DNA of 64,000 nucleotides. Source: Neorhizobium huautlense. GTDB taxonomy: Bacteria; Pseudomonadota; Alphaproteobacteria; Rhizobiales; Rhizobiaceae. Each line of letters begins with the position of its first letter. Positions within the stretch are counted from its first letter, which is position 1. Positions 45,504-54,515 of this stretch are shown here, in pieces. The stretch covers positions 62,001 to 126,000 of the forward strand of contig NZ_PVBM01000012.1 in NCBI RefSeq assembly GCF_002968575.1, read 5' to 3'. Position numbers and translations under genes: made by a program. Under the pieces are notes generated by a model. It worked only from the letters and a program-made list of their open reading frames with translations. It ran no database searches and was not told the origin of the DNA.

Positions 45504-46438
45504 TGGCATCGTTGGGCATCGAAAACTCGATGGCTGACGGCAAGGCAAAGAGGGGCAAGCCATCACGGCTTGCTCCCAATTACTGGCCTTTCGTTCTCCC
45601 ATCCCTGCTGGTCGTGTCGGCGGTCATCGTTTTTCCATGGCTTTTCACGCTGTGGATGAGCGTCAATAGCTGGACATTGGGGCAGCCACGCACCTTCATC
45701 GGTTTTGCCAATTTTGTGCGGCTGGCGCAGGATATGCGGTTCTGGGAATCTTTGTGGCATACCACGACATACACCGCCCTTTCCGTTGTCCTCCCGCTGT
45801 TCTTCGGTACGCTGGCAGCATTGGTTTTCGATGCAAAATTCCCGTTCCGCGGCTTGCTCCGCGGCGTCTTCGTGATGCCCATGATGGCGACGCCGGTGGC
45901 CGTGGCACTGGTCTGGACGATGATGTTCCACCCGCAGCTTGGCGTTTTGAACTATATGCTATCGTTCATCGGTGTCGGGCCGCAGGAATGGATCTACAAC
46001 CAGTTCACCGTCATTCCGTCCCTGGTGCTTGTCGAAACCTGGCAGTGGACACCGCTCGTCATGCTGATCGTGCTGGGCGGGCTGGCTGCCGTGCCGCGCG
46101 AACCCTATGAAAGCGCGGAAATAGACGGTGCCAATGCCTGGCAGAAATTCCGCTACCTCACCATGCCGATGATCGCGCCCTTTCTGATGATTGCCGTCAT
46201 CATCCGCTCCATCGATGCGATCAAGAGCTTCGACATCATTTATGCGATGACGCAGGGCGGACCGGGCACGGCCTCGGAAACCATCAATATTTATCTCTAC
46301 AATACGGCATTCGCCTATTATGACATTGGTTACGGCTCAGCCATGGCCGTGGTCTTTTTCCTGATCATCATTGCGCTCTCCTTCGTTCTTCTGATGGTTC
46401 GCCAGCGCGCTCAGTGGTCGGATATGGAGGACCGTTGA
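45503..46438 (+). CDS. Sugar ABC transporter permease (MalF type)
   Basis: A 311-residue permease. First helix FVLPSLLVVSAVIVFPWLFT; EAA loop YESAEIDGANAWQKFRYLT. Start and stop are overlapped with neighbours as TAATG and TGATG, so the operon is tightly coupled. It would pair with the following permease, which is frameshifted in this sequence. Confidence 0.92.
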   Translation: MASLGIENSMADGKAKRGKPSRLAPNYWPFVLPSLLVVSAVIVFPWLFTLWMSVNSWTLGQPRTFIGFANFVRLAQDMRFWESLWHTTTYTALSVVLPLFFGTLAALVFDAKFPFRGLLRGVFVMPMMATPVAVALVWTMMFHPQLGVLNYMLSFIGVGPQEWIYNQFTVIPSLVLVETWQWTPLVMLIVLGGLAAVPREPYESAEIDGANAWQKFRYLTMPMIAPFLMIAVIIRSIDAIKSFDIIYAMTQGGPGTASETINIYLYNTAFAYYDIGYGSAMAVVFFLIIIALSFVLLMVRQRAQWSDMEDR

Positions 46439-47273
46439 TGACCAGCCGCATCATTCGCGAGAAGACGCTCGATCAGGTCGGCCTTCTTTTCGTTGCCTTC
46501 GTCATGGTTTCGCCCGTCATCCTGTTTTTTCTCTGGATGATTTCGCTGTCGCTGAAATACGAGATCGACAACGGTGCCTATCCGCCCATCCTCATCCCTG
46601 AAACGTTCGCCTGGTCGAATTATGCGAAGGTGTTCGAGGAAAACAATTTCCTCCTCTACTTTTGGAATTCCGTTCTGGTGACAGGTTCGGCCACGCTGCT
46701 GGCGCTGATCATCGGGGTGCCATCCGGCTATGGGATTGCCCGGTTGAAGGCGGAAAAATCGGCTGTCGTGATCATGATCGCCCGCATGACGCCCGGCCTC
46801 TCCTTCCTCATCCCCCTCTTCCTGCTATTCCAATGGACTGGCCTCATCGGCACGCTCTGGCCGCAGATCATCATTCATCTCGTCGTCACGGTTCCCATCG
46901 TGGTCTGGATCATGATCGGTTACTTCGAAACGACACCAATGGAACTGGAAGAGGCCGCCAGTATCGATGGCGCGACACCGTGGCAGGTCTTCCGGATGGT
47001 GGCACTGCCTATCGCCAAGCCGGGTATCGTCGTCTCCTTCATTCTGGCGCTCATCTCTCGTGGAACAACTTCGTCTTCGGCATAGTGCTTGCCAATCGCG
47101 AAACAAGAACGCTGCCGGTCGCCGTCTACAACATGCTCTCCTTCGAGCAGGTCAGCTGGGGGCCGCTTGCAGCCGCAGCCCTGATCGTCACCCTGCCCGT
47201 GCTATTGCTGACCATGTTTGCGCAAAAGCAGATCGTGGCCGGTCTCACCGCCGGTGCCGTCAAGGGCGGTTGA
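46438..47273 (+). pseudogene. Sugar ABC permease (MalG type), frameshifted by a one-base deletion
   Basis: The frame from ATG 46438 (MTSRIIREK) encodes a normal MalG-type permease with EAA loop LEEAASIDGATPWQVFRMV, but it breaks after FILAL at about 47055 and stops at 47085. The missing C-terminus continues in another frame as SWNNFVFGIVLANRETRTLP up to GLTAGAVKGG ending at 47273. One extra T after 47055 (CTCATC-TTC-TCG-TGG) would restore the conserved I-F-S-W-N-N. It is either a true inactivating mutation or a sequencing error; the rest of the operon looks intact. Confidence 0.88.
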
Positions 47274-47318
47274 AGGCACCAATTTCTCGCCAGTCCCCAC
47301 AGATCTCAGGAAACGACC

Positions 47319-48374
47319 ATGGCAACCGTGAACATTCAAAATATCCAGAAGAACTACGGCGCGGTGAAGGTCATCCATGGCGTCGATATAGACATCGCGG
47401 ATGGCGAGTTCGTGGTTCTCGTTGGCCCTTCCGGCTGCGGCAAGTCCACGCTTTTGCGCATGATCGCCGGTCTTGAGGAGGTAAGCGGCGGCGAGATCCG
47501 AATCGGGCCGCGCGAAGTCTCGCATATGCCCGCGCGTGATCGCGACATCGCCATGGTGTTTCAAAACTACGCCCTTTATCCGCACATGACGGTGGCCGAC
47601 AATATGGGCTTTGCGCTGAAACTGAAGAAGGTCGATCAGTCGGAGATCCGCGCCAAGGTGGGACGGGCAGCGGCCATTCTCGGCCTTGAGAAGCTTTTGG
47701 ACCGTTATCCGAAACAATTGTCCGGCGGCCAGCGCCAACGCGTCGCCATGGGACGCGCCATCGTCCGCGATCCGCAGGTGTTCCTGTTCGATGAGCCGCT
47801 CTCTAATCTCGATGCGAAACTGCGCGTGCAAATGCGCGGCGAGATCAAGACCATGCATCAGCGGATCGGCACCACCACGATCTACGTCACGCATGATCAG
47901 GTGGAAGCCATGACAATGGCCGACAAGATCGTCGTTCTTCACGACGGCTATATCGAGCAGATCGGCGCGCCGCTGGAGCTTTACGACCGCCCAGCCAACA
48001 TCTTCGTGGCTGGCTTCATCGGCTCGCCCGCCATGAACCTCATCGACGGTCGCATGGAAGAAGGTGCATTCCGCACGTCCAAGGGGCTCATTCTGCCGCT
48101 GCCGCAATCCCTGCCTGCCGATGTGGGAGGCCGCGAGCTGATCTATGGTATTCGTCCGGAACATATTCGCGCCGAGCCGCAAGGTATCGAAGGCCGGGCA
48201 ATCCTTGTGGAAGGCACCGGATCGGAGATTTTCGCCCGGCTGGATGCCAAGGGTGAAGATATTGCCTGCCTGTTCCGCGAAAGGTTCGACATCCGCTTTG
48301 GCGATACGGTCCATATGGTTATCGATCCGGCTCGCGTGCATCTGTTCGATAAGCAGACCGGCCGCAGGCTCTGA
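47319..48374 (+). CDS. Sugar ABC transporter ATP-binding protein (MalK/UgpC type)
   Basis: A 351-residue ATPase: Walker [10 protein letters not shown], signature [14 protein letters not shown], Walker [17 protein letters not shown], switch YVTHDQVEAMT and MalK-type C-terminal domain (GSPAMNLIDGRM, IYGIRPEHI). It is the third MalK-type ATPase in the window and is closely similar in motif wording to the one at 4060. It lies 45 bases after the frameshifted permease. Confidence 0.93.
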   Translation: MATVNIQNIQKNYGAVKVIHGVDIDIADGEFVVLVGPSGCGKSTLLRMIAGLEEVSGGEIRIGPREVSHMPARDRDIAMVFQNYALYPHMTVADNMGFALKLKKVDQSEIRAKVGRAAAILGLEKLLDRYPKQLSGGQRQRVAMGRAIVRDPQVFLFDEPLSNLDAKLRVQMRGEIKTMHQRIGTTTIYVTHDQVEAMTMADKIVVLHDGYIEQIGAPLELYDRPANIFVAGFIGSPAMNLIDGRMEEGAFRTSKGLILPLPQSLPADVGGRELIYGIRPEHIRAEPQGIEGRAILVEGTGSEIFARLDAKGEDIACLFRERFDIRFGDTVHMVIDPARVHLFDKQTGRRL

Positions 48375-48377
48375 TCT

Positions 48378-49307
48378 ATGCAAAAGCGCGTTCTTTGCGT
48401 CGGAGCAGCTGTACTCGACACGATCTTTCGCGTCCACGAATTGCCGAAGGGCGAAGGCAAGATCCTGCCTTCGCAGATGGTGCAGATTGCGGAAGGCATG
48501 GCCGCCAGCGCCGCCTACGCCATCGTACGGTTGGGCGGCAGCGCCTCGCTTTGGGGCGCCGTCGGAACAGATGAAACGGGTAAAAGAATACGCGGCGATC
48601 TGGCTCGCGACGGTATCGACGTCACCGAAATGACAATTGTGGACGGCGCGCCCTCAGCAATTTCCACAATTCTGCTGGACGACCGGGGCGATCGGCTGAT
48701 TGTGCCGTTTTACGATACCCGGCTTCACGCCACCTTGCCACCGGTCACCAGGGCGGAGATTGGCCGCTTCAATGCGGTGTTGGTGGATGTGCGCTGGCCT
48801 GCGCTCGCGCTCGAAGTGCTGAAACTAGCCCGAGAGGCGGGTATTCCTGCCATTCTGGATGGTGATGTCGCTCCGGTGGAAACGCTGGAACGTCTCGCCC
48901 ATGAGGCGGACCGCATCATCTTTTCGGACCCTGCGGCGCGCTCGCTTTGCGACCTTCGCGAAGAAGGCGAACTTGTTCGCACCCTTGCCGAACGTTTTCC
49001 TCATGCCCTTGTGTGCGTAACCTTCGGAGCCGGCGGTGCTTATTGGCAAGATCTCCCGAACCAAACTTTGTTTCACCAGCCTGCTTTGCCGATCGTTCCG
49101 GTCGATACGCTTGCTGCGGGCGATGCATTTCACGGCGCCTTCGCTCTTGGCATTGCCGAGGGCCTCGATGTGGAAAATGCCGTGCGGCTGGGCTCAGTTG
49201 CAGCAGCTTTGAAATGCACCGTTTTCGGGGGACGCATCGGCATGCCCTCGCGCGCTGAAACCGAAGCCGCACTTCAGCAACTGGCTCCTTGTAATTTCTA
49301 CGTCTAA
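48378..49307 (+). CDS. PfkB/ribokinase-family sugar kinase
   Basis: A 309-residue kinase. The N-terminal strand is KRVLCVGAAVLDTIFRV, the sugar-binding glycines are in EGMAASAAYAIVRLGG, and the catalytic motif is DTLAAGDAFHGAFALGIAEG. The aspartate base is present, with A-A-G-D in place of the usual G-A-G-D. It begins 3 bases after the ATPase stop. In an operon with a DapA-type aldolase it may phosphorylate 2-keto-3-deoxygluconate or a similar sugar. The substrate is inferred. Confidence 0.9.
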   Translation: MQKRVLCVGAAVLDTIFRVHELPKGEGKILPSQMVQIAEGMAASAAYAIVRLGGSASLWGAVGTDETGKRIRGDLARDGIDVTEMTIVDGAPSAISTILLDDRGDRLIVPFYDTRLHATLPPVTRAEIGRFNAVLVDVRWPALALEVLKLAREAGIPAILDGDVAPVETLERLAHEADRIIFSDPAARSLCDLREEGELVRTLAERFPHALVCVTFGAGGAYWQDLPNQTLFHQPALPIVPVDTLAAGDAFHGAFALGIAEGLDVENAVRLGSVAAALKCTVFGGRIGMPSRAETEAALQQLAPCNFYV

Positions 49308-49359
49308 GAGAGCTTTTTCCGAATGCGCCTTGAAAGAGTGTATCGGTAGGACATCGAGA

Positions 49360-49480
49360 CTTTCATTTCGCCGAGATGCATCTCGATCCTGCGGTGGGCA
49401 CGCTCGCTCAGTTCGCGCTCGGTGATTGCCGATAGGAAGCGAGCGGCTGACCATCCTTCCCGATCGGCATATTCGGCAAA
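49360..49480 (-). mobile_element. IS21-family IstB fragment (remnant)
   Basis: A minus-strand frame reads EYADREGWSAARFLSAITER then ELSERAHRRIEMHLGEMK, the N-terminal region shared by IstB-type ATPases of IS21 elements. The rest of IstB and all of IstA are missing. It starts about 50 bases behind the kinase stop and next to a truncated Opp-type ATPase gene, so it marks a decayed insertion or deletion junction. Confidence 0.65.
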
Positions 49481-49553
49481 TTACGGTCAGAGGGTCTTAA
49501 TTGTGGGCTACCGGAGCTCGTTGAGCATAATCCCGGCCTTATTCCATTAATGA

Positions 49554-49781
49554 CACCTGCGCGACCGCGAGAAGCTGACATACATCCTAATCAGCCACGA
49601 CCTCGCCGTGGTCGCCCATCTCTGCGACCGCGTTGCCATCATGCAGAACGGCGGTTCCGTGGAGGTGGCGGCAAGGGCTCAGTTGTTGAAGGGCACTGTG
49701 GCACATCCCTACACCCGCACCCTGATCGAGGGCAGCAAGGGGTACGTCGGCAGAGTCCGCTTGAAGAGCGTCGTGCCGTAG
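49554..49781 (+). pseudogene. Truncated oligopeptide ABC ATPase (OppF/DppF type), C-terminal fragment
   Basis: A 75-codon frame without its own start encodes REKLTYILISHDLAVVAHLC then DRVAIMQNG and TVAHPYTRTLIEG. This is the switch-histidine region and the HPYT end characteristic of peptide ABC ATPases. The Walker A, signature and Walker B parts are gone; a stop lies directly before the fragment. Together with the IstB fragment it indicates a deletion by mobile-element activity. Confidence 0.75.
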
Positions 49782-49951
49782 CAAGCGTCCTCAGCAAGCC
49801 TGTAGATCTGGTGACAGCGCACCCGTCCCAGCCTATTGACCGCATTCCTGCATTTAAAAGGGATCCGAACCGCTAACCAGACTCTCGCCGACGTGTAACC
49901 TACTGAACAGAAACACAAATAACCTCTGCGACCGCGTTAACAAGCAGACAT

Positions 49952-50551
49952 CTAACAACTGCTTTCGGCTCGATGAATCCCAAGACCATCCGACAAGCGC
50001 GACGTAATGTTTTTCATCAGATCGGGCGAGCTTCTATCTACACCATAAACAAAACCCGGAAAATCCAAGGTCTTTTGAAGCGCCCATATGGCTTCATGCT
50101 GGTCGGGGGGCAGAATTTGTGCCGGGTCACCGACAGCGATCCATCCGATCGGCACGGTCGAGCCCGGTTCCAGTCGGGTTCGCAGGTGCACGGTTCCGTT
50201 GATGCGAACTTCGGACCCGCGCCCGATCTGCGCCCCGTGAAATACGGCTGCCCCGGTGGCGATGAAAACTTCCCCGTCGATTTGAGCACCAACCACGTGG
50301 CTGTTAGGACCGACGATGCAATGGTCCCCAATGGAACAGGCATGGCGACTGGTGGCGCGGATCACCGCATTCTCGAGCACGATGCAATTCCGTCCGATGA
50401 GGATGGAGCCGCCGGCTTCCGCCACCAGGCGAGCTCCATGCATGATTCTGCTACCCGCACCGATGATAACATCACCGCAGACCGTCGCGTCCTGCGCAAC
50501 CCAGGCGTCGGAATCGACCGATGGCGACCGTTCGTCGTAAGACAAAATCAT
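49952..50551 (-). CDS. Hexapeptide-repeat (left-handed beta-helix) protein, gamma-carbonic-anhydrase-like
   Basis: A 199-residue protein with repeated hexapeptides, for example VAQDATVCGDVIIGAGSRIM, IGRNCIVLENAVIRA and IGDHCIVGPNSHVVGA. The fold is that of YrdA/PaaY gamma-carbonic anhydrases and acyltransferases. It ends with IGWIAVGDPAQILPPDQH and a helical tail. It lies 29 bases after an NTF2-like gene on the same strand. The function is not known; the neighbouring FtrA regulator may control it. Confidence 0.82.
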   Translation of the reverse strand: MILSYDERSPSVDSDAWVAQDATVCGDVIIGAGSRIMHGARLVAEAGGSILIGRNCIVLENAVIRATSRHACSIGDHCIVGPNSHVVGAQIDGEVFIATGAAVFHGAQIGRGSEVRINGTVHLRTRLEPGSTVPIGWIAVGDPAQILPPDQHEAIWALQKTLDFPGFVYGVDRSSPDLMKNITSRLSDGLGIHRAESSC

Positions 50552-50580
50552 GTTTTACTCTCCTCTCACAATCTCGGCTG

Positions 50581-50961
50581 CTATGATGTTGTCTTCACAG
50601 ATTCGAGATGCCAGACCTTGGCGACGATCCGCCAGCCCTCAGTCCCTTTCACGAAGCAAAGGTGATCGACGAAGACGTTCGCGTGGATCCGCAGCCTGAC
50701 CTTCACGGTAGCTGCAGCCGACGAAAGCCAATCGATCAGGATGATTTCGTCTTCACGTTCCTGCGAGCGACTTGCGGGAGATTCGCGCTTTGCAATCACC
50801 TGCCGATAATCTGCGATCGGGTCCACCGTGATCGCGCCTTCGTCAGCGTCGAACAGGCTTGAGGCCGGATGAAAGACCTGATCAAAGAGCGAGAGATCGC
50901 AGGCGTAGAGGGCATCGAAATAGGTTTGGATGGCGTTTAGCAGCTCTGTATCGCGGCTCAT
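50581..50961 (-). CDS. NTF2-like (SnoaL/lumazine-binding-type) small protein
   Basis: A 126-residue protein with the cone-shaped NTF2 fold: helix LLNAIQTYFDALYACDLSLF, then DQVFHPASSLFDAD, the strand VKVRLRIHANVFVDHLCFVK and a final GWRIVAKVWHLES. The start at 50961 (MSRDTELL) is chosen because the open frame above it overlaps the divergent ftrA gene. It is co-directional with the hexapeptide protein and divergent from the FtrA-type regulator. Ligand or reaction unknown. Confidence 0.82.
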   Translation of the reverse strand: MSRDTELLNAIQTYFDALYACDLSLFDQVFHPASSLFDADEGAITVDPIADYRQVIAKRESPASRSQEREDEIILIDWLSSAAATVKVRLRIHANVFVDHLCFVKGTEGWRIVAKVWHLESVKTTS

Positions 50962-51051
50962 CTGGCTTCTCCGGATTTGTTGGCGAGTGACCGTTTCGCA
51001 CACCGGCAGTTCGAGTTGCCAGCGGCAGGATTGCCAGATAAGACGGCATTC

Positions 51052-52029
51052 ATGCCAAAAACTGAGAATCCACGCCTTCCCGCAAACAGACGTGTCGTCA
51101 GCCTCGTCTACGACGGCCTCTGTACCTTCGAGTTCGGGATCACGGCCGAAGTCTTCGGATTGGACCGCCCTGAAGCGGGGCCCGACTGGTATCAGTTCAA
51201 ATCGGTCTCGCTGGAGGATCAGTTTCTTCATGCCTGTGGTGGTCTGACGATCGCAGCAACAGGCACTGAAGCCGATCTGCATCAGGCCGGAACAATCATC
51301 GTCCCCGGTTGGCGGGGACCCGATGAACCGGTACCGGAACAGATTTGTAAGGCATTGGTTCACGCTCACGAGGGCGGCGCTCGCATTGTTTCCATCTGCG
51401 GGGGCGCTTATGTGCTTGCGGCCGCCGGCCTGCTCGATGGCCGCCGTGCGACGACGCATTGGCGTTTCGCAGAGGATCTGGCCCGCCGCTATCCTGCTAT
51501 CGAGATCGACGCGAGCTGTCTCTATGTCGATGAGGGTGACATTCTGACTTCGGCGGGCAGCTCGGCAGGCATTGATCTGTGCCTGCATATCGTCCGTTCG
51601 GATTTCGGGGCAGAGCTCACCAATACGGTGGCGCGTCGCCTCGTGATGTATAGCCATCGCCAGGGCGGGCAATCCCAGTTCATCGAGCGCCCCGTGCCGC
51701 TCCGGCGGGAGGCCGATCGGTTATCCTCGATCCTGGACCACATTCTGGCCAACCTTCACCATCCACATACGATAAGTTCTCTCGCTCACCACGCGGGCAT
51801 GAGCGAACGCACCTTTCAGCGTCGCTTTCATGCCCTGACCGGCCTACCACCGCTCAAGTGGATCCTCAGGGAGCGGCTGGAGCAAGCCCGCATCCTGCTG
51901 GAGACTGATTCTGCCGAGCCTGATGACATCGCAAGCGTGACCGGACTCGGAAGCGCGGAAAACCTGAGGCTGCAGTTTGGTCGACATTATGGCGTCAGCC
52001 CGTTGACCTATCGTCATCGTTTTGCATAG
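51052..52029 (+). CDS. ftrA: FtrA-type AraC regulator with GATase1-like domain
   Basis: About 325 residues. The N-terminal DJ-1/PfpI-like domain starts RRVVSLVYDGLCTFEFGITA and has the nucleophile-elbow-like SICGGAYVLAAAGLLDGRR. The C-terminal AraC domain is visible at TISSLAHHAGMSERTFQRRF and PDDIASVTGLGSAENLRLQF. The start MPKTEN (51052) is favoured; upstream ATGs give a longer, unconserved leader. It is divergent from the NTF2-like gene and convergent with the MFS gene, overlapping its end by 35 bases. Confidence 0.85.
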   Translation: MPKTENPRLPANRRVVSLVYDGLCTFEFGITAEVFGLDRPEAGPDWYQFKSVSLEDQFLHACGGLTIAATGTEADLHQAGTIIVPGWRGPDEPVPEQICKALVHAHEGGARIVSICGGAYVLAAAGLLDGRRATTHWRFAEDLARRYPAIEIDASCLYVDEGDILTSAGSSAGIDLCLHIVRSDFGAELTNTVARRLVMYSHRQGGQSQFIERPVPLRREADRLSSILDHILANLHHPHTISSLAHHAGMSERTFQRRFHALTGLPPLKWILRERLEQARILLETDSAEPDDIASVTGLGSAENLRLQFGRHYGVSPLTYRHRFA

Positions 52030-53392
52030 CGCGCTGAAATGGGCCTGTCTCCTCTGAACCGCCGCGGAGAACGTCGTGAACCGTCCATTTTCGGGGTGAC
52101 CGAATTGCAGCTCCTCCCCGCGAATGTCTCGGTTCATGAAGCAGGATAGGCGCCCCGCAAATGTGGCCCCGTTGCAGCTCCGGCGAGCCTGCCGGGGAAC
52201 GCTGTTTGGCGGCTTTCGGCGGTGGCATGCGCGTGCCGATCGCGAACAGAACTGCACTGACGGCCGCAAACCCGGCAAACAGCAGGAACATGCCAGGTCC
52301 GCCAAAAGCGCCGAGCATGAAGCCGCCGAGAGTCGGCCCGATGAAATTGCCGATGGTCGAAAACGAGTGCGCGCCGAAATAGCTGCCTCTGTTCCGATTG
52401 TTGGAGATACCATCGACCAGCATATATTCAGACGGCACGACGAGGATCTCGCCGATCGTGAACACGATCATCGAGAACGCCAGCCCCCAGAAACCGACAG
52501 CACCAAGGAAACCGATCTCACCCAGCGCAAACAGGACGCAGCCGACCACAAGACCGTTGAGGGCGCCCGCGCGTTCGATGATGCGGCGGGCGAACGGGTT
52601 CCCGATCAGGACGACCGCACCGTTGATCGAAACGAGATAGGCGTAGATTTCCATGCCCCCGGTGACGTTTCCCGTCAGGTAGGGGGCAAGCGTCGCCGAC
52701 CATTGGCCATAAACTGCAATCAGCAATGTGCCGCCACCGACAAAGAAAGCCAACCGTGGATCGCGGACCGCCGCCTTCAGACTCTCGATCAACGGCAAGG
52801 AGGCCGATGCTTTGGAAACACCATCGCGCCGGTACATCGGTACCTTCAATAGATGCAGGACCAGCGCGAACATTGCATAGATAAAGCCCGCAATAACGAA
52901 AAGGGTGGTGGACGCTGCACCGGCAGCGATCCCCATCAATGGTCCAACGGCCCAGCCGACATTCGTGGCGGTATAACGCCACGAAAAATATTTGAGACGC
53001 AGCGGCTCGGGGCACACATCACTCATCAGGGCGCGTGAAATCGGCTCGTAGATCGCAAGAGCGACGGCAGCAGCGATCTGAGCAATGCAAAATGCAACAA
53101 CCGTTTCGGCGAGCCCCATACCAACCAAGGCAAGAGCCATTGAAAGCAAGGTAAGCACCAGCACTGTCTTGCGCCCCACCCTATCGGACAGTGTGCCTGC
53201 GAAGGGAGCCGTGAGAGCGCCAAGCAGGGGGCCGATCCCGAGAAGCGCACCAATCATGGCCGGACCGAGCCCGAATGACTGCTGCAATTTGATAGCGAGG
53301 AACGACAGCGTCATGGCGCGGGCGATGGTCACGAATCCGGAGCCCGCAATGAGGAGCAGAACATAGTTCAGTCGTTGTCTATCATACGTCAT
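51995..53392 (-). CDS. MFS transporter with unusual C-terminal extension
   Basis: A 465-residue major facilitator with twelve hydrophobic segments. The first is YVLLLIAGSGFVTIARAMTL, and the conserved loop after helix 2 reads PFAGTLSDRVGRKTVLVLTL. The membrane part ends near AVLFAIGTRMPP (about residue 390). The last 70 residues are polar, low in similarity to transporters, and run into the 3' end of ftrA. The extension may result from loss of the original stop or a frameshift. Substrate unknown. Confidence 0.82.
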   Translation of the reverse strand: MTYDRQRLNYVLLLIAGSGFVTIARAMTLSFLAIKLQQSFGLGPAMIGALLGIGPLLGALTAPFAGTLSDRVGRKTVLVLTLLSMALALVGMGLAETVVAFCIAQIAAAVALAIYEPISRALMSDVCPEPLRLKYFSWRYTATNVGWAVGPLMGIAAGAASTTLFVIAGFIYAMFALVLHLLKVPMYRRDGVSKASASLPLIESLKAAVRDPRLAFFVGGGTLLIAVYGQWSATLAPYLTGNVTGGMEIYAYLVSINGAVVLIGNPFARRIIERAGALNGLVVGCVLFALGEIGFLGAVGFWGLAFSMIVFTIGEILVVPSEYMLVDGISNNRNRGSYFGAHSFSTIGNFIGPTLGGFMLGAFGGPGMFLLFAGFAAVSAVLFAIGTRMPPPKAAKQRSPAGSPELQRGHICGAPILLHEPRHSRGGAAIRSPRKWTVHDVLRGGSEETGPFQRAMQNDDDRSTG

Positions 53393-53825
53393 CTGCGCCC
53401 TCAGGGATTTACTGTCGAATGAAGCGATTCCCGCGCTAGCCTATCCGATCTTCCGTCAGATGACCTGGATTCTTGCAACGTATGAAGGCCGGAATCTTGC
53501 TGCATCGCTTTTCACGACTATCATCAATTGACGCGCTTTTCGGGCGAGAAGAGAAGCGCGGGTGACGTCTGCTATCGAATCGATTGCGGATGTAACGCAA
53601 CCACGCCTCATGAGTGGTCACTTGCTTGCCGGCTGCCTCATGGCACTAGCTATCGGCGACTCCGTTCGCCGGTAGCCGGGTCAGTTCGTCGCGGACTTCT
53701 TTTGCATTCCGCGACAACACGTGCCCGCACTGCCCGTTCGGCCTCCAGTCCTCCTGCGGACAGCACGAGTTCATATCCAGGTCACTCCTGGAACGACACC
53801 TGATACAGGTCATTAGATTTCGGCT
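53393..53825. other. 433-base gap without a recognisable gene
   Basis: It lies between the MFS start and the kdpE stop. Short frames are open on both strands; the best is a 42-codon minus-strand frame at 53646-53774 (SRNAKEVRDELTRLPANGVA near its end) without clear family or ribosome site. No repeat or strong terminator was seen. Confidence 0.35.
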
Positions 53826-54515
53826 TCACTCTTGCTCGGCCATTCGATAGCCCACGCCAGGCTCCGTCCTGACGATCCTCGGCTGCGTCGGATCCCGTTC
53901 GATCTTCTGGCGCAACTGACCGATGAAGACACGCAGATAATGCAAGTCGTCACCATGGGCGGGACCCCAGACGGTCGTCAGGAGAGCACGATGTGTCACG
54001 ACGCGGCCGGCATGGCGCGCAAGCAGCAAAAGCAGGTCGTATTCCTTGGGCGTCAGGTGAACCGTTTCGCCATCGCGGGTGACCCGTCTCTTGATCGGGT
54101 CGATCGTCAAACCGTCGATCTCCGTAACGGCCGGGATCGCGTCGCGCCGCCCGCGGTGGCGGAGCGCGGTGCGGATCCGGGCGGTCAGTTCGCCGATGCC
54201 GAACGGTTTCTCGACATAATCGTCTGCCCCAAGATCGAGCGCCGCGATCTTTTCGCTTTCGCGGTCACGGGCCGACAGGATGAGGATCGGGATGTCCGAC
54301 CAGCCGCGCAGGCTGGTGATGACTTCCTTGCCATCCATGTCGGGAAGGCCGAGATCGAGGATCACCAGGTCAGGTGCCTGGGTCGCCACGGCCTTCAGCG
54401 CTTCGGCGCCCGTGCCGGCCTCGACCACCTCGTATCCGGCAGCGGAGAGAGAAGGTTTGAGGAAACGCTGGATCTGCGGCTCGTCGTCGACAACCAGGAT
54501 GCGGGACTGGTTCAT
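53826..54515 (-). CDS. kdpE: KdpE, response regulator of potassium ATPase operon
   Basis: A 229-residue OmpR-class regulator. Receiver: D10-D11 (VVDDEPQ), phospho-acceptor D54 (LVILDLGLPDMDG), K103 (YVEKPFG). DNA-binding winged helix: VHLTPKEYDLLLLLARHAGR and LRVFIGQLRQKIERD. It overlaps kdpD by 4 bases and is the last gene of the operon. It activates kdp transcription when potassium is limiting. Confidence 0.95.
   Translation of the reverse strand: MNQSRILVVDDEPQIQRFLKPSLSAAGYEVVEAGTGAEALKAVATQAPDLVILDLGLPDMDGKEVITSLRGWSDIPILILSARDRESEKIAALDLGADDYVEKPFGIGELTARIRTALRHRGRRDAIPAVTEIDGLTIDPIKRRVTRDGETVHLTPKEYDLLLLLARHAGRVVTHRALLTTVWGPAHGDDLHYLRVFIGQLRQKIERDPTQPRIVRTEPGVGYRMAEQE

Noticed and set aside
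50962-51672. Upper part of a 363-codon minus-strand frame above the NTF2-like gene
   Set aside because: It is antisense to ftrA; the NTF2 domain begins exactly at the ATG at 50961.
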